A DNA stretch of 45,790 nucleotides from Nostoc sp. FACHB-280 (GTDB taxonomy: Bacteria > Cyanobacteriota > Cyanobacteriia > Cyanobacteriales > Nostocaceae): positions 1 to 45,790 of the forward strand of contig NZ_JACJSD010000052.1 in the NCBI RefSeq assembly GCF_014697615.1, given 5' to 3'. The position numbers and the translations under genes are program-made. Of the stretch, positions 1 through 8,974 are shown piece after piece. Numbering within the stretch: position 1 is the stretch's first letter; every line of letters begins with the position of its first letter. Below the pieces are notes generated by a model. That model ran no database searches. It was not told the DNA's origin and saw only the letters and a list, made by a program, of their open reading frames with translations.

Positions 1-1
1 A

Positions 2-112
2 TCAATTGAAGACCTAGAATATTTATTACATCAACTCTTAAATGAAGGAGCGTTAATTATTAAATGGGGACGAAAACTCAAAAATAAAGGCGATACTATT
101 ATCACAATTTAA
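2..112 (+). CDS. C-terminal end of an unidentified protein (truncated by window edge)
   Basis: An open frame enters from the left edge and stops at TAA 110-112, leaving 36 residues that end in KGDTIITI. The segment is rich in Leu, Ile and Lys (for example EDLEYLLHQLLNEG) and has no stop codons. I do not recognise the family from this tail. Being the end of a real gene is inferred only from the open frame and protein-like composition. The gene reads the same way as the acetyltransferase about 115 bases downstream. Confidence 0.45.
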   Translation, partial: SIEDLEYLLHQLLNEGALIIKWGRKLKNKGDTIITI

Positions 113-228
113 ATGCACAAGAGCTTAGTATAGCAGTTTTATTTGATATGGTGACAAGAGAGAGATGTTTGTAAACGTTTTTCGCAGTTCGTTATTAAGT
201 CTTAAGCAACAATTTATTGGATAAGAAT

Positions 229-738
229 ATGCAGTCATTAGAGACATTTAAGACGCATCGACTGTTAGCTGAGAGGCTGCAATTTCAACATTTAAATGAA
301 TTAAATCGGATGCACCAAAACAAACAAGTTATGGCAACTTTAGGTGGTGTACGTTCTGATGAAGCAACAAGGCTGTTTATTTTCAATAACTTACATCATT
401 GGCAGCGTTATGGATATGGGTTATGGGTATTTAGAGATAAAATTAATCATCAATTTGTCGGGCGTGCTGGTCTGCGTAATACTAATATAGATGGGATTAA
501 CGAAGTTGAACTCGCCTATGCTCTGATGGCTAAATTTTGGGGACAAGGTTTAGCTACCGAAATGGGTGAGAAAATCTTGCAAATTGGTTTTAAACTCCTA
601 GATTTACAAGAATTAGTTTGCTTTACCCTAACAACAAATCAAGCTTCGCAAAGAGTGATGGAAAAGTTAGGTTTTAAATATGAGAGAGAAATGATGTATG
701 CTAATTTACCTCATTTGTTTTATCGGTTAAAAGCTTGA
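229..738 (+). CDS. GNAT-family N-acetyltransferase (RimJ/RimL type)
   Basis: This is a 169-residue protein of the GNAT superfamily, which moves an acetyl group from acetyl-CoA to an amine. The layout matches the RimJ/RimL-like branch: a beta-rich N-terminal half, then the acetyl-CoA loop FWGQGLATEM (Q/R-x-x-G-x-A) near residue 110, and a final block with NQASQRVMEKLGFKYE, the usual 'N-x-x-S-x-x-x-x-x-K-x-G-F' signature. The ATG at 229 is preferred over an in-frame TTG at 217. No strong Shine-Dalgarno site is visible for either. The substrate cannot be read from the sequence; a small molecule or an N-terminal amine are both possible. It stands 56 bases before the SDR gene on the same strand and may be cotranscribed with it. 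Confidence 0.88.
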   Translation: MQSLETFKTHRLLAERLQFQHLNELNRMHQNKQVMATLGGVRSDEATRLFIFNNLHHWQRYGYGLWVFRDKINHQFVGRAGLRNTNIDGINEVELAYALMAKFWGQGLATEMGEKILQIGFKLLDLQELVCFTLTTNQASQRVMEKLGFKYEREMMYANLPHLFYRLKA

Positions 739-794
739 TAATCAATCAAGAAAATGTAATATTATTGAATTACTAAATTAACAAACTAACTGAA

Positions 795-1565
795 ATGCCT
801 TTTAAAGAAAATTTTAACAATGCCAATGTAATAATTATCGGAGCCAGTCAAGGCATTGGGTTAGGGTTTGTTAAACAATTGATTCAAGATATCAGAATTA
901 ACAAAATTTACGCCACATATCGACAAGAAGAAACTGCCCAAGAATTACTAGAGTTAACAGATGAATATCCTGATAAATTAACTTCTCTACAGATGGATAT
1001 TACTGATGAATTACAGATTATTACAGTGGTAAAAAATATCAGCACACAAATCAATAAGCTGCACTTAGTAATTAACTGTGTTGGACTGTTACATGAAGGG
1101 GATTTACAACCAGAGAAAAGCTTAAAACATATTAATCCCGAAAATTTACTGCGCTATTTTCAAATTAATAGTATTGGTGCAGTGTTATTAGCTAAACATT
1201 TACTACCTTTATTTCGTCATCAAGAACCTAGTGTATTTGCCTCTATATCTGCTAAAGTGGGCAGCATTGGCGATAATCAATTAGGTGGATGGTATGGTTA
1301 TCGTGCTTCTAAAGCGGCGCTAAATATGTTAATGCGAACAACCGCAATTGAGTATGGTAGAAGTTGTCCTCAAACGTTGGTTGTGACTTTACATCCAGGA
1401 ACAACAGATACACGCCTTTCTCGTCCATTTCAGCGCAGTGTACCCCCAGAAAAATTATTTTCTGTAGAACGTACTGTAAGCCAATTATTAACTGTAATTG
1501 AAAAATTGGAACCTGGCGATAATGGGCAATTTTTTTCCTGGGATGGGAGCAAGCTACCTTGGTAA
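795..1565 (+). CDS. Short-chain dehydrogenase/reductase (SDR)
   Basis: This 256-residue protein is a classical-length SDR with a Rossmann fold. The cofactor loop GASQGIG is at residues 16-22, NCVG follows near 94-97, and the catalytic set appears complete: Ser in FASISAK (about 150-152), then YRASK with Tyr169 and Lys173. After the active site comes LHPGTTDT, the usual loop that follows the nicotinamide pocket. The overall pattern resembles C-factor/CsgA-like SDRs, which reduce or oxidise small carbonyl or alcohol substrates with NAD(P)(H). The specific substrate is unknown. The ATG at 795 has no clear ribosome binding site but begins about 16 residues before the glycine motif, as usual. Confidence 0.92.
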   Translation: MPFKENFNNANVIIIGASQGIGLGFVKQLIQDIRINKIYATYRQEETAQELLELTDEYPDKLTSLQMDITDELQIITVVKNISTQINKLHLVINCVGLLHEGDLQPEKSLKHINPENLLRYFQINSIGAVLLAKHLLPLFRHQEPSVFASISAKVGSIGDNQLGGWYGYRASKAALNMLMRTTAIEYGRSCPQTLVVTLHPGTTDTRLSRPFQRSVPPEKLFSVERTVSQLLTVIEKLEPGDNGQFFSWDGSKLPW

Positions 1566-1916
1566 AAATCTGAAGCTAGAGCTTAAGTTGGGTTGATTGC
1601 TAAGTGCGATCGCCCATTAGTTAATCATATAATATTTTAGTTTATAATTTGAGTATTTCAACATATTTTCAAGACATTATTCCAGAATTAAACTCACCTA
1701 AAACTATTTAATATAGCTGTTGAGGCTGATAGTTAATTCAGTCTTTAGTTCAATAGAATTAAAGACTGTGATCGCCTAAAATTTTCAGCAATATGTAGGG
1801 TGTATCTACACTTAATATAAGACATAATATTTTACCAAAGAGGACACAAAAAAAATATCAAATATTTAGGACTTTATTGCTGGATTAAAGTCTAAATTTA
1901 TATATTGGTTTTGCTC
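1566..1916. other. AT-rich intergenic stretch
   Basis: No coding sequence is supported in these 350 bases. The stretch is AT-rich, holds one HIP1-like GCGATCGC core near 1607, and contains a perfect 9-bp inverted repeat (CAGTCTTTA / TAAAGACTG, 1739-1768, 12-base loop). Because the hairpin has no T-tract it is not a convincing terminator. The promoter of the following large secreted-protein gene should lie here. Confidence 0.5.
1739..1768. repeat. 9-bp perfect inverted repeat (stem-loop)
   Basis: CAGTCTTTA at 1739-1747 pairs exactly with TAAAGACTG at 1760-1768. It lies between the SDR gene and the large secreted-protein gene. It could be a weak terminator or an operator; there is no adjoining T-run. 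Confidence 0.4.
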
Positions 1917-4676
1917 ATGTTTAGCCTATTTTTGCATAAACAGCAATATTATTATCTATTGCTGTTTACATTATTATTTCTACCTCAATTAATTCCTAAA
2001 AAAGTAGAAGCTAAAACTATCTCAATTCAAGAGTTAATCAATTCTCAACATACAGATAACCAAGATTTTGCTAATTACAAGTTTGGGGACAACATTAGAT
2101 GTAATTCCATAAATATATGTAATGCACAAAGTATAAAATCAGAACCAGTCCAAGTTTTTCCCAATATTAATAATTTAAATCAGCCAAATTTATTTAGTCC
2201 AATTCTCAACCCAGATTTTTATCATACTGAATTTGATATTAAAAAGCCGACTAATCTAAATGAGCCGGAACAGAATTCTGTTGACAGCAAAAAAAAGTTA
2301 CAGCTATTAATGCTTAATGCTCTGACTAACAGTGCTACGAGATATCCTTGGATAATTGACCCCAGATATAACTTAAATTTTGCTACATCCTCATTCAATC
2401 CTTTTAAAAATGCCAATTATATTGATTTTTCGATTAAGTTTTCCGCAAAAGCTCCCATAGTTGATCGATTTAATTTTACCCACTTTCCGCAAGCAGATCA
2501 ATTTTATTGGGTATTACCTAATAATCGAATTGTAGTAGAAACTCAGGGTTGGCAAACTGGTATTTCATATCAAGGAGAAACCACAGACTTTAAACGTATT
2601 CAAATTGTGCGGTTAACGCAGAGACTTTGGGGAATGCAAGCTGTTTCTTCCCTTCCCCAAGACTTTCAAGAACTGGTAGGAGGAACTAGCTTCAATCAAT
2701 TTTCTATTCAATCAATTGCTGCTGAATTAGTCAATCCGGTAGGTATTCCTGCACCGCCTGTTCAAATTAATAGTCCAATTACAGCCAATGGTTCACAAAT
2801 AACTTCGATAGTTCCTAATATTTCTAGCTTGAATACTCATCGTCCTCCTTTAATTTTACAATCTTTTCCCACTAGTAACTTACAACCATTATTAAGAGAT
2901 GTTACTCTACATAGAGGTACGGTAGTTCCTCAAAATAATTTAGAACAAGCTGGTTTTATTTGGGGAAATCCTTTAACTGGTGAACTAACAAGATTTCAAG
3001 CTCCAACTACTTCTATACCAGGAATCAAACCAGGGAGTCGAGAACAATTTGATAACTCTGATTTGTTTGACATTTTGCTAAATCCTGATATTAGTGACCA
3101 ACAACGTAATTTATCTTACCTAAATTCGCTATTTTGGGTGACTTTAGGTCAACAACAAACGCTATTGAGAACTAGAGATAAAACAGAAAATCAAAATTGG
3201 CAGAGATTTTATTTCAGTCGTCCCCATAATCGGACTTTGTTGCAATATGATTCATTAGTCAACAAAGCAACTTACACTAATATTTATAGTAATCCTGGTG
3301 TTTCTTTGTCTTTTTCTCTTGAGCCAATAGATGTCGATCAAATCCAAACTGCTAATAATTCTTTGGGAATGCTATTAGGAGGTTTTTTTGAATTTATCAA
3401 TCCTCCTGAAATAACGAGCAGTTTACAAGAAGCCAAAGCGCGATTCTCTCGACAAGAAAATTTTGCGCCTATTAACTCAAAAGCTACACCAGAACAGAGA
3501 AGAAAAATTAATCAAATTCTCAACAGAACTCTGTTTTTAGGTAATCGGACAAGTGGTTTAGAACAAATTTCTGGAATTTATACTTTTCCCAGTACAATTA
3601 CACCAACTAGTTCTAGTATTTTCCAAATTCGCACAGGTAATTATCGTCGAGCCGTGCAGTTTATCAATGGCGAACGTACTTGGAGAGAAGGTAAAACCTA
3701 TATTTCTAAAATAGATGTTTCTAATCACAGTTTTGGCCGTTTAAGTTCGGTGAATGTGCCGATTCCTGCAACACAAATACCGACAGCTTCTAATAACCGT
3801 TCCGCAGCTTTACAGGTGGCTTTAATTAGTCCTAACGGCGAGAGTTTTGTCCAAAACTATAATTCATCTGATAGTACAACAGTTCCGGTAAATATACGTT
3901 CATTTGATTTAGCTTTTGACAATATTGAACTCAGCCAGAATGGACGACTGGTTACTCATATAAAAACTTTTAATGGCTATTTATCTTTACCTGCAATCGA
4001 AACTTTATGGGCTGGGGCTGCTGGTAATTGGAACTATAGTATTAATTCTGGGATTTGGTTGAATTTAAATTCAAATAATGCTTTTGATATTACTAATGAA
4101 CTTGGAACTTCCGAGCCAGCATTAGGTTTTTATACTAATGGATTATTAAACTATATTAATAGTCATATAAAATTAAATGCTGCTGGGCAACCTCAAGCTA
4201 TTACTAGCCATATTCCTGCATTAAGATTTCATTGGAATAGTGGCAGCAATTATCAAAATCCTGCTTATATTAATTTGAGTTATTCTTTTATTCGTCAAGA
4301 TAAAGACAGGAATAATTATTCATTGACTACAGGAATTATATTTTATGATCAAATTCGTCGTCTCAGACAAGCAGGATTTTTTCAAGGTGCATGGGAATTT
4401 AGTACAGGAGTAGAGTTGAAAACTACGGTAGAAATCAGTGAAAAATTTTTCTACACTCTAGAAGGCACGCAGAAGATAAATGATAATTGGCATTTTGGTG
4501 CTTATCTGCAAAATTTTCGAGATATTAGCCGTGGTATTAGAAGCAGAGTTAATGATTTTTCTTATGGGTTATTAATTAAGCGTGAGATTCCGAGTGATGG
4601 TATTTTTTGGGAATCTCGCTTGGGTATGAGTGGAAATACCTTTGAGGCGCGTTTTGAGGGGGGATTTCGGTTCTGA
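1917..4676 (+). CDS. Large secreted, probably outer-membrane protein of unknown function
   Basis: This is a 919-residue protein from the ATG at 1917; a TTG 12 bases upstream is in frame but adds nothing. The N-terminus is a signal peptide: a short charged start (HKQQ), a hydrophobic run (LLLFTLLFLPQLI) and a likely cleavage after KKVEA. The mature part is rich in Asn, Ser, Gln and aromatic residues. The last ~250 residues alternate polar and hydrophobic residues like beta-strands and the chain ends in GGFRF, with the terminal Phe typical of BAM-assembled outer-membrane barrels. I recognise no named domain. The gene is clearly AT-richer than those to its right. The outer-membrane location is inferred from the signal peptide and C-terminus; the function is unknown. 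Confidence 0.8.
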   Translation: MFSLFLHKQQYYYLLLFTLLFLPQLIPKKVEAKTISIQELINSQHTDNQDFANYKFGDNIRCNSINICNAQSIKSEPVQVFPNINNLNQPNLFSPILNPDFYHTEFDIKKPTNLNEPEQNSVDSKKKLQLLMLNALTNSATRYPWIIDPRYNLNFATSSFNPFKNANYIDFSIKFSAKAPIVDRFNFTHFPQADQFYWVLPNNRIVVETQGWQTGISYQGETTDFKRIQIVRLTQRLWGMQAVSSLPQDFQELVGGTSFNQFSIQSIAAELVNPVGIPAPPVQINSPITANGSQITSIVPNISSLNTHRPPLILQSFPTSNLQPLLRDVTLHRGTVVPQNNLEQAGFIWGNPLTGELTRFQAPTTSIPGIKPGSREQFDNSDLFDILLNPDISDQQRNLSYLNSLFWVTLGQQQTLLRTRDKTENQNWQRFYFSRPHNRTLLQYDSLVNKATYTNIYSNPGVSLSFSLEPIDVDQIQTANNSLGMLLGGFFEFINPPEITSSLQEAKARFSRQENFAPINSKATPEQRRKINQILNRTLFLGNRTSGLEQISGIYTFPSTITPTSSSIFQIRTGNYRRAVQFINGERTWREGKTYISKIDVSNHSFGRLSSVNVPIPATQIPTASNNRSAALQVALISPNGESFVQNYNSSDSTTVPVNIRSFDLAFDNIELSQNGRLVTHIKTFNGYLSLPAIETLWAGAAGNWNYSINSGIWLNLNSNNAFDITNELGTSEPALGFYTNGLLNYINSHIKLNAAGQPQAITSHIPALRFHWNSGSNYQNPAYINLSYSFIRQDKDRNNYSLTTGIIFYDQIRRLRQAGFFQGAWEFSTGVELKTTVEISEKFFYTLEGTQKINDNWHFGAYLQNFRDISRGIRSRVNDFSYGLLIKREIPSDGIFWESRLGMSGNTFEARFEGGFRF

Positions 4677-4706
4677 GGAAATCATGAATGGATAAGGGAG
4701 ATAGAG

Positions 4707-4788
4707 TAATACCATTTCACTTTAAATAATGATACATATCAGCAAGTAGAGGCAGGATTTGTATCAGTAATTTTGTGAATTGATATCA
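4707..4788. repeat. Short dispersed repeat with imperfect terminal inverted repeats (copy 1)
   Basis: The ends TAATACCATTTCAC and GTGAATTGATATCA are imperfect inverted copies of each other, and both arms carry an inner TGATACA/TGTATCA pair. A related copy lies at 25651-25757, with the same arms but a different centre. The pattern is that of a small non-coding MITE-like repeat. It lies just after the large secreted-protein gene and could act as a 3' structure. Confidence 0.5.
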
Positions 4789-4883
4789 GCTTTCATACAA
4801 ATTCTGTCTGCACTCCTCAAAAGTAAACAGATGGATAAAATTTACCCATCTGTAGCAAGTAAGCGGAGGTATAAACTTGTGCT

Positions 4884-5450
4884 TTAATTGGCGTGTGCTA
4901 GTTGTGGAGATTCAATAGCAGAGAATTTCACAGCTTTGACGAACTCTTGTAGTACATCTTTGAGCCTTTGTTCGAGTTCTTCATCTAGCAGGACGCTATC
5001 ATCGGGTTGCTTTTGAATTTGTTTATCGACTGCATACACAGTGGCGAGAATGTGCCGTGCGCCTAACTCCCCTAAGATGGGTTTCAGGGCATACTCAATA
5101 GCTAGTAAATGGGCAATTGTGCCGCCAGTCGCCAATGGTAATACAACTTTCCCAGTCAATGATTTTTGGGGGAGTAGGTCTAAAAATGCTTTGAGTATGC
5201 CTGTGTAAGCTGCTTTGTAGATTGGGGTGGCAATAATTACGCCGTCGGCTTGGGCTAATAAAGCTTTGGGTTGTTCTAAGGCGGGGCTGTCATACTTGCC
5301 AAAGACTAAATCTTCCGCAGGTAAATCGCGCACAGAAATAATATCTATGTGTAGGCCTTCTTTTTCTAAAAGTTTGGCTGTGTATTCCAAAATTCCATAG
5401 GTTCTGGAAGGATGGGAAGGACTACCAGCGATCGCTAAAATCCGAGTCAT
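4884..5450 (-). CDS. ssuE: NADPH-dependent FMN reductase SsuE
   Basis: This 188-residue flavin reductase supplies FMNH2 to the alkanesulfonate monooxygenase SsuD encoded upstream in the same operon. The FMN phosphate-binding loop GSPSHPSRT lies at residues 9-17, and the SsuE hallmark TPIYKAAYTG contains the conserved tyrosine that sits in the pi-helix of this family. LATGGTIAHLLAIEYAL is also as in SsuE proteins. Length fits the family (about 190). The ATG has a good ribosome binding site, AGGAG nine bases upstream. It starts 30 bases after the carbonic-anhydrase-like gene, consistent with one transcript from ssuD. The role is scavenging sulfur from organosulfonates in the cytoplasm. Confidence 0.95.
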   Translation of the reverse strand: MTRILAIAGSPSHPSRTYGILEYTAKLLEKEGLHIDIISVRDLPAEDLVFGKYDSPALEQPKALLAQADGVIIATPIYKAAYTGILKAFLDLLPQKSLTGKVVLPLATGGTIAHLLAIEYALKPILGELGARHILATVYAVDKQIQKQPDDSVLLDEELEQRLKDVLQEFVKAVKFSAIESPQLAHAN

Positions 5451-5480
5451 GTAAATACACTCCTAATTTATACAATTAAT

Positions 5481-6122
5481 TCACGGTGATTTTGTCTTTT
5501 TGGTCTGCATAGCCTCGGCTGTGTTGACCTTCTCACTTAAACGTTGGTAGGGGCGGCGTAAACTCATTGTCTCAACTTCCCAAATGTAGCCATGAATCAC
5601 CACATCATCGGGAATCAACGGAGATTGACGTAGCAATTCCACCTGCTGTTTGCAGATTTCGTCCACATCGGTAAAGGTTTTAATCCATTTGGAAAACACA
5701 CCTTTGGGTAGTTTCAACTCTGGTAAGGCGGGATCAACTGCAACTTCATCCACCTCAATTCCTCGGCTGCGTAACACTTCACTGAGAAAGTCTCCAGAAG
5801 CACTCATCATGCCGCACTCGGTATGGTTAATCACAATAATTTCTTTGGTGTTAAAAAACTGTGTGGTTAACATTGCTGATCGAATGGCATCATCTGTAAC
5901 TAACCCGCCAGCATTACGAAAAATATGTGCATCGCCTTCGCCAATTCCTAAAGCTTTTTCTACTGGTAAACGTTCATCCATGCAGGCTAATACCCACAAA
6001 CGTTTATTGTTGGGTATGCCTAACTGTCGCCGCAATGCCCAAGCTTCTTTTTGTGCAATTTGTTCGTCAATGTGTTGATGTAACATAGCGGCTAATATTG
6101 TGTTCTTTGAAAGACTTATCAT
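5481..6122 (-). CDS. Beta-carbonic-anhydrase-like zinc enzyme within the ssu operon
   Basis: This 213-residue protein shows the beta-carbonic anhydrase pattern: Cys47-x-Asp49-x-Arg51 in LACMDERLP, then RNAGG at 69-73, and His100-x-x-Cys103 in NHTECGM, giving the Cys-His-Cys zinc site and the Asp-Arg dyad. Members of this branch may hydrate CO2, but relatives hydrolyse carbonyl sulfide or carbon disulfide. Its position between ssuD and ssuE makes a sulfur-related role attractive, though this is inference. The start used is the ATG at 6120-6122; a second Met at codon 13 is possible and neither has a strong ribosome binding site. The gap to ssuD is about 105 bases and to ssuE 30 bases, all on the minus strand. 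Confidence 0.88.
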   Translation of the reverse strand: MISLSKNTILAAMLHQHIDEQIAQKEAWALRRQLGIPNNKRLWVLACMDERLPVEKALGIGEGDAHIFRNAGGLVTDDAIRSAMLTTQFFNTKEIIVINHTECGMMSASGDFLSEVLRSRGIEVDEVAVDPALPELKLPKGVFSKWIKTFTDVDEICKQQVELLRQSPLIPDDVVIHGYIWEVETMSLRRPYQRLSEKVNTAEAMQTKKTKSP

Positions 6123-6227
6123 TAAGACCGCAGAGGAAGAGGGGAGAGAGTTTTAACGTTTCTGCACAGATTTCTGGAATCAGAACTGATTAACTGGATA
6201 TGATGTAATCTCTCATCCCTTTACTTT

Positions 6228-7388
6228 TTAGGATATAGACGCAGCTTTGTGCTGAGGCTGCTGCTTCAGGAATTCTTCATTAGCAACAATCTCGCCAAAG
6301 GGACTAATAATGTGTTGTTCTTCGACTTTGGGCAAGTTCTCTAACGGCAAACGGGGGAATAATAATTCTGCAACGCGATAAGCTTCTTCTAAATGGGGAT
6401 AACCAGAAAGAATAAAGGTTTCAATTCCCAAGTCTGCATATTCCTGCATTCTGGCGGCGACTGTATCAGGATTACCTACCAGTGCTGTACCTGCACCACC
6501 GCGCACTAAACCCACACCCGCCCACAAATTGGGACTAATTTCGAGTGTTTCGCGGCTACCTTTGTGTAGCTGACTCATGCGGCGCTGTCCTTCTGAATCC
6601 ATCCGCGCATAAACTTTTTGGGCTTTGGAAATGGCTTCATCATCTACATAGCGAATCAATTGATTGGCTGCGTCCCAAGCTTCAGTTTCAGTTTCCCGCA
6701 CAATGACGTGCAGCCGAATGCCAAACCGCAAAGTTCTACCTTCAATCTCTGCAAGTCTGCGAACTGCGGCAATTTTCTCGGCAACTTGCGCTGGTGGTTC
6801 ACCCCAAGTTAAATAAACATCAACGTGCTTGGCGGCGATTTTTTGGGCAATAGCCGAGGAACCACCAAACCATAACGGCGGATAGGGTTGCTGCACAGGC
6901 GGAAACACAATTTTGCCGCCTTGAATATCTAGATACTCACCTTTGAGGTCAACTGTTTCGCTACTAACAAGCGATCGCCATACCGTCAAAAATTCATCTG
7001 TTAATTCATAACGCTCATCATGACCCAAATGCAAGCCATCTCCAGCCGCCTCTACCGGATCACCACCAGTCACAACATTAATCAACAACCTCCCCCCAGA
7101 CAAACGGTCAAACGTCGCCGCCATTCTTGCAGCTAACGTTGGCGACATCAACCCCGGACGTATCGCCACTAAAAAACGCATCCTTTGAGTTAGGGATACT
7201 AAAGTTGATGCCACAACCCAGGCATCTTCACAAGACCTCCCAGTAGGTAATAATGCCCCTGTGTAACCTAGGTCATCTACTGCTTGTGCAATTTGTCGAA
7301 AGTACGGAAAGCTAACAGACCTCCCGCCGGTGGCTGTTCCCAAGTAGCGCCCATCGCCGTGGGTAGGGATGAACCATAGTAGCTGCAT
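6228..7388 (-). CDS. ssuD: FMNH2-dependent alkanesulfonate monooxygenase SsuD
   Basis: This is a 386-residue bacterial-luciferase-like monooxygenase that uses FMNH2 and O2 to release sulfite and an aldehyde from alkanesulfonates. It matches SsuD closely along its length: the N-terminus [68 protein letters not shown] and [12 protein letters not shown] are family signatures, and length agrees with the usual ~380. The ATG at 7386-7388 is chosen because AAGGA lies nine bases upstream and the family starts at this point; the frame extends six codons further but without support. It is the first gene of the ssuD / carbonic-anhydrase-like / ssuE operon. No ssuABC sulfonate transporter is present in this window. 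Confidence 0.97.
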   Translation of the reverse strand: MQLLWFIPTHGDGRYLGTATGGRSVSFPYFRQIAQAVDDLGYTGALLPTGRSCEDAWVVASTLVSLTQRMRFLVAIRPGLMSPTLAARMAATFDRLSGGRLLINVVTGGDPVEAAGDGLHLGHDERYELTDEFLTVWRSLVSSETVDLKGEYLDIQGGKIVFPPVQQPYPPLWFGGSSAIAQKIAAKHVDVYLTWGEPPAQVAEKIAAVRRLAEIEGRTLRFGIRLHVIVRETETEAWDAANQLIRYVDDEAISKAQKVYARMDSEGQRRMSQLHKGSRETLEISPNLWAGVGLVRGGAGTALVGNPDTVAARMQEYADLGIETFILSGYPHLEEAYRVAELLFPRLPLENLPKVEEQHIISPFGEIVANEEFLKQQPQHKAASIS

Positions 7389-8248
7389 GAGTCTTATCCT
7401 TATCAAAAACGGTAATTATATCGATTTACCGTATTTTCATCTTGGATTAAGAGTATCACACATTGAACTCAGGGAAGCAAGGGACTTTGGCAAATTTCTG
7501 CGTTCATACTCTGAAAAAACACAGGAATGAAAGGGTCTAGTGACGTGTCAACACTAAATTTAGTGCAACATTTAAAGCTTGCTACGCCAGTGGGATGGGC
7601 AATACCCTCAACATAAAAATCAGGGTTTAACAAAATTTTTGCCATTGTCCACTTAATCTTAATTGCCATCAAATCACTTCTAAAAATTTTTCATTAGATT
7701 TTTTGACTTTAGCAATCCAACCTTTATATAAATTTATAATCTCTGCATAAGGAACGGTAGTTTCTGAGATTAAATAAAATAATGGCTGGGCAAAATTGTT
7801 AGTAAATAAGTAAGTCGACGTGAAAAAACATAACTAAGTTAAGAAAGGTAAACAAGGCTACTATCCTCTTCCCTTCTGCCTCCTGCCTTTTTAAGGGGGA
7901 TTTAGGGGGATCGAAATATGTGCAACTTTACATTAAATTGGTATTAGCTTGTGGAGAATTTTGGCGTAAATGTCTCTAATAAGATATCCAATAAATAACT
8001 ATTATGACTCATAATTGGAATAACAATATTGAATTGTTAAATAAATTCAAGAATATTCATGGCGGATATATTAAATAAATAATTAAACTTATATGGTAAT
8101 TAAAAAAATGAATAACCAACCACTATCAGAAGTGAAAATTTGCGTTTTATGCGAATCATTTTGTTACTAATTGGGAGTCTTGGTTAAATTGGTTTAATTA
8201 AGAATTGCTTATACTAGAGGCAGTAAAACTTTTGCAAGGAATCTAAAG
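7389..8248. other. Long intergenic region between ssuD and the Uma2 gene
   Basis: About 860 bases without a convincing gene. The left end holds the ssuD promoter and palindrome (7409-7432). The rest is AT-rich, with dispersed-repeat fragments such as the run around 7893-7911 (AAGGGGGATTTAGGGGGAT) and an ATTGGTATTA end near 7937. A short frame before 8203 ends in FVTNWESWLNWFN but has no start and is broken by stops upstream; it could be a gene remnant. A 67-codon minus-strand frame at 7469-7672 has no recognisable features. Confidence 0.5.
7409..7432 (-). promoter_or_regulatory. Palindromic operator candidate over the ssuD -10 region
   Basis: ACGGTAA (7409-7415) and TTACCGT (7426-7432) are exact inverted copies with a 10-base centre. 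Read on the minus strand the centre holds TATAAT (7415-7420), placed about 27 bases before the ssuD start. A transcript would begin near 7408 with a leader of about 20 bases carrying the ribosome binding site. There is no good -35 hexamer. The arrangement suggests a regulator-controlled promoter; the regulator is not identified. Confidence 0.5.
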
Positions 8249-8929
8249 ATGACAGCATCAGATATTAAAATACCACCTTTAGAAAGTGGCGATCGCCTAA
8301 CTCGCCAAGAATTTGAACGTCGTTATTATGCCATGCCTCATACTAAAAAAGCAGAACTAATAGAAGGAGTTGTATACGTGGCTTCACCCTTACGTTTTAA
8401 AAGTCATGGAAAACCCCACGGAAACTTGATAATTTGGCTAGGAAATTACAAAGTTGCGACCCCTGGTGTAGAGTTGGGTGATAATTCCACAGTCCGCTTA
8501 GATTTAGATAATGAACTACAGCCAGATGTTGTGCTGTTAATTGATGAACAACTGGGTGGACAAACAAGTATTAGTGAAGATGATTATATAGAAGGCGCAC
8601 CAGAATTAATTGCCGAAGTTGCTGCGAGTAGTGCGGCTAATGACTTGTATGATAAAAAGCGCGTATATCGACGCAATGGTGTAAAAGAATATATTGTTTG
8701 GCAGGTTTTTGAGAATCAATTTGATTGGTTTATTTTAGAGAATGGTGAATATAAATCATTAACACCAGATATAGATGGGATTATTAAAAGTCATGTCTTT
8801 CCTGGTTTATGCTTGGATGTAACTGCGCTGTTAACTGGAGAAATGACCCAAGTTTTGGCAGTACTGCAAAGAGGTTTAAACTCACAAGAACATCAAATAT
8901 TTATACAACAATTAGCAAATAAATCTTAA
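8249..8929 (+). CDS. Uma2 family endonuclease-like protein (DUF820)
   Basis: This 226-residue protein belongs to the Uma2/DUF820 group, which is greatly expanded in cyanobacteria and has a PD-(D/E)xK restriction-endonuclease fold. Landmarks are AELIEGVVYVASP near residue 40, LDNELQPDVVLL (metal-binding Asp) near 85-95, PELIAEVAASSAANDLYDKKRVYRRNGV (Glu and Lys of the active-site pattern) at about 115-145, then EYIVW. The biological role of the family is not settled; many copies are non-essential and often sit next to toxin-antitoxin genes or mobile DNA. It precedes the Phd/PIN pair by 45 bases. The ATG at 8249 fits the family start; the upstream AAGGAATCTAAAG is a plausible ribosome binding site. 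Confidence 0.9.
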   Translation: MTASDIKIPPLESGDRLTRQEFERRYYAMPHTKKAELIEGVVYVASPLRFKSHGKPHGNLIIWLGNYKVATPGVELGDNSTVRLDLDNELQPDVVLLIDEQLGGQTSISEDDYIEGAPELIAEVAASSAANDLYDKKRVYRRNGVKEYIVWQVFENQFDWFILENGEYKSLTPDIDGIIKSHVFPGLCLDVTALLTGEMTQVLAVLQRGLNSQEHQIFIQQLANKS

Positions 8930-8974
8930 ATTATTTATTCAACGCTATAATTTTATTAGCAAAAGGTATTTTTT

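Noticed and set aside
5650-6078. 142-codon plus-strand frame opposite the carbonic-anhydrase-like gene
   Set aside because: It is a mirror frame of a well-supported gene with a complete zinc site.
7469-7672. 67-codon minus-strand frame upstream of ssuD
   Set aside because: It has no ribosome binding site, domain, or recognisable similarity and lies in repeat-rich intergenic DNA.
8102-8203. Short plus-strand frame ending FVTNWESWLNWFN
   Set aside because: It lacks a start codon and has stops upstream; at most a gene remnant, not enough to annotate.
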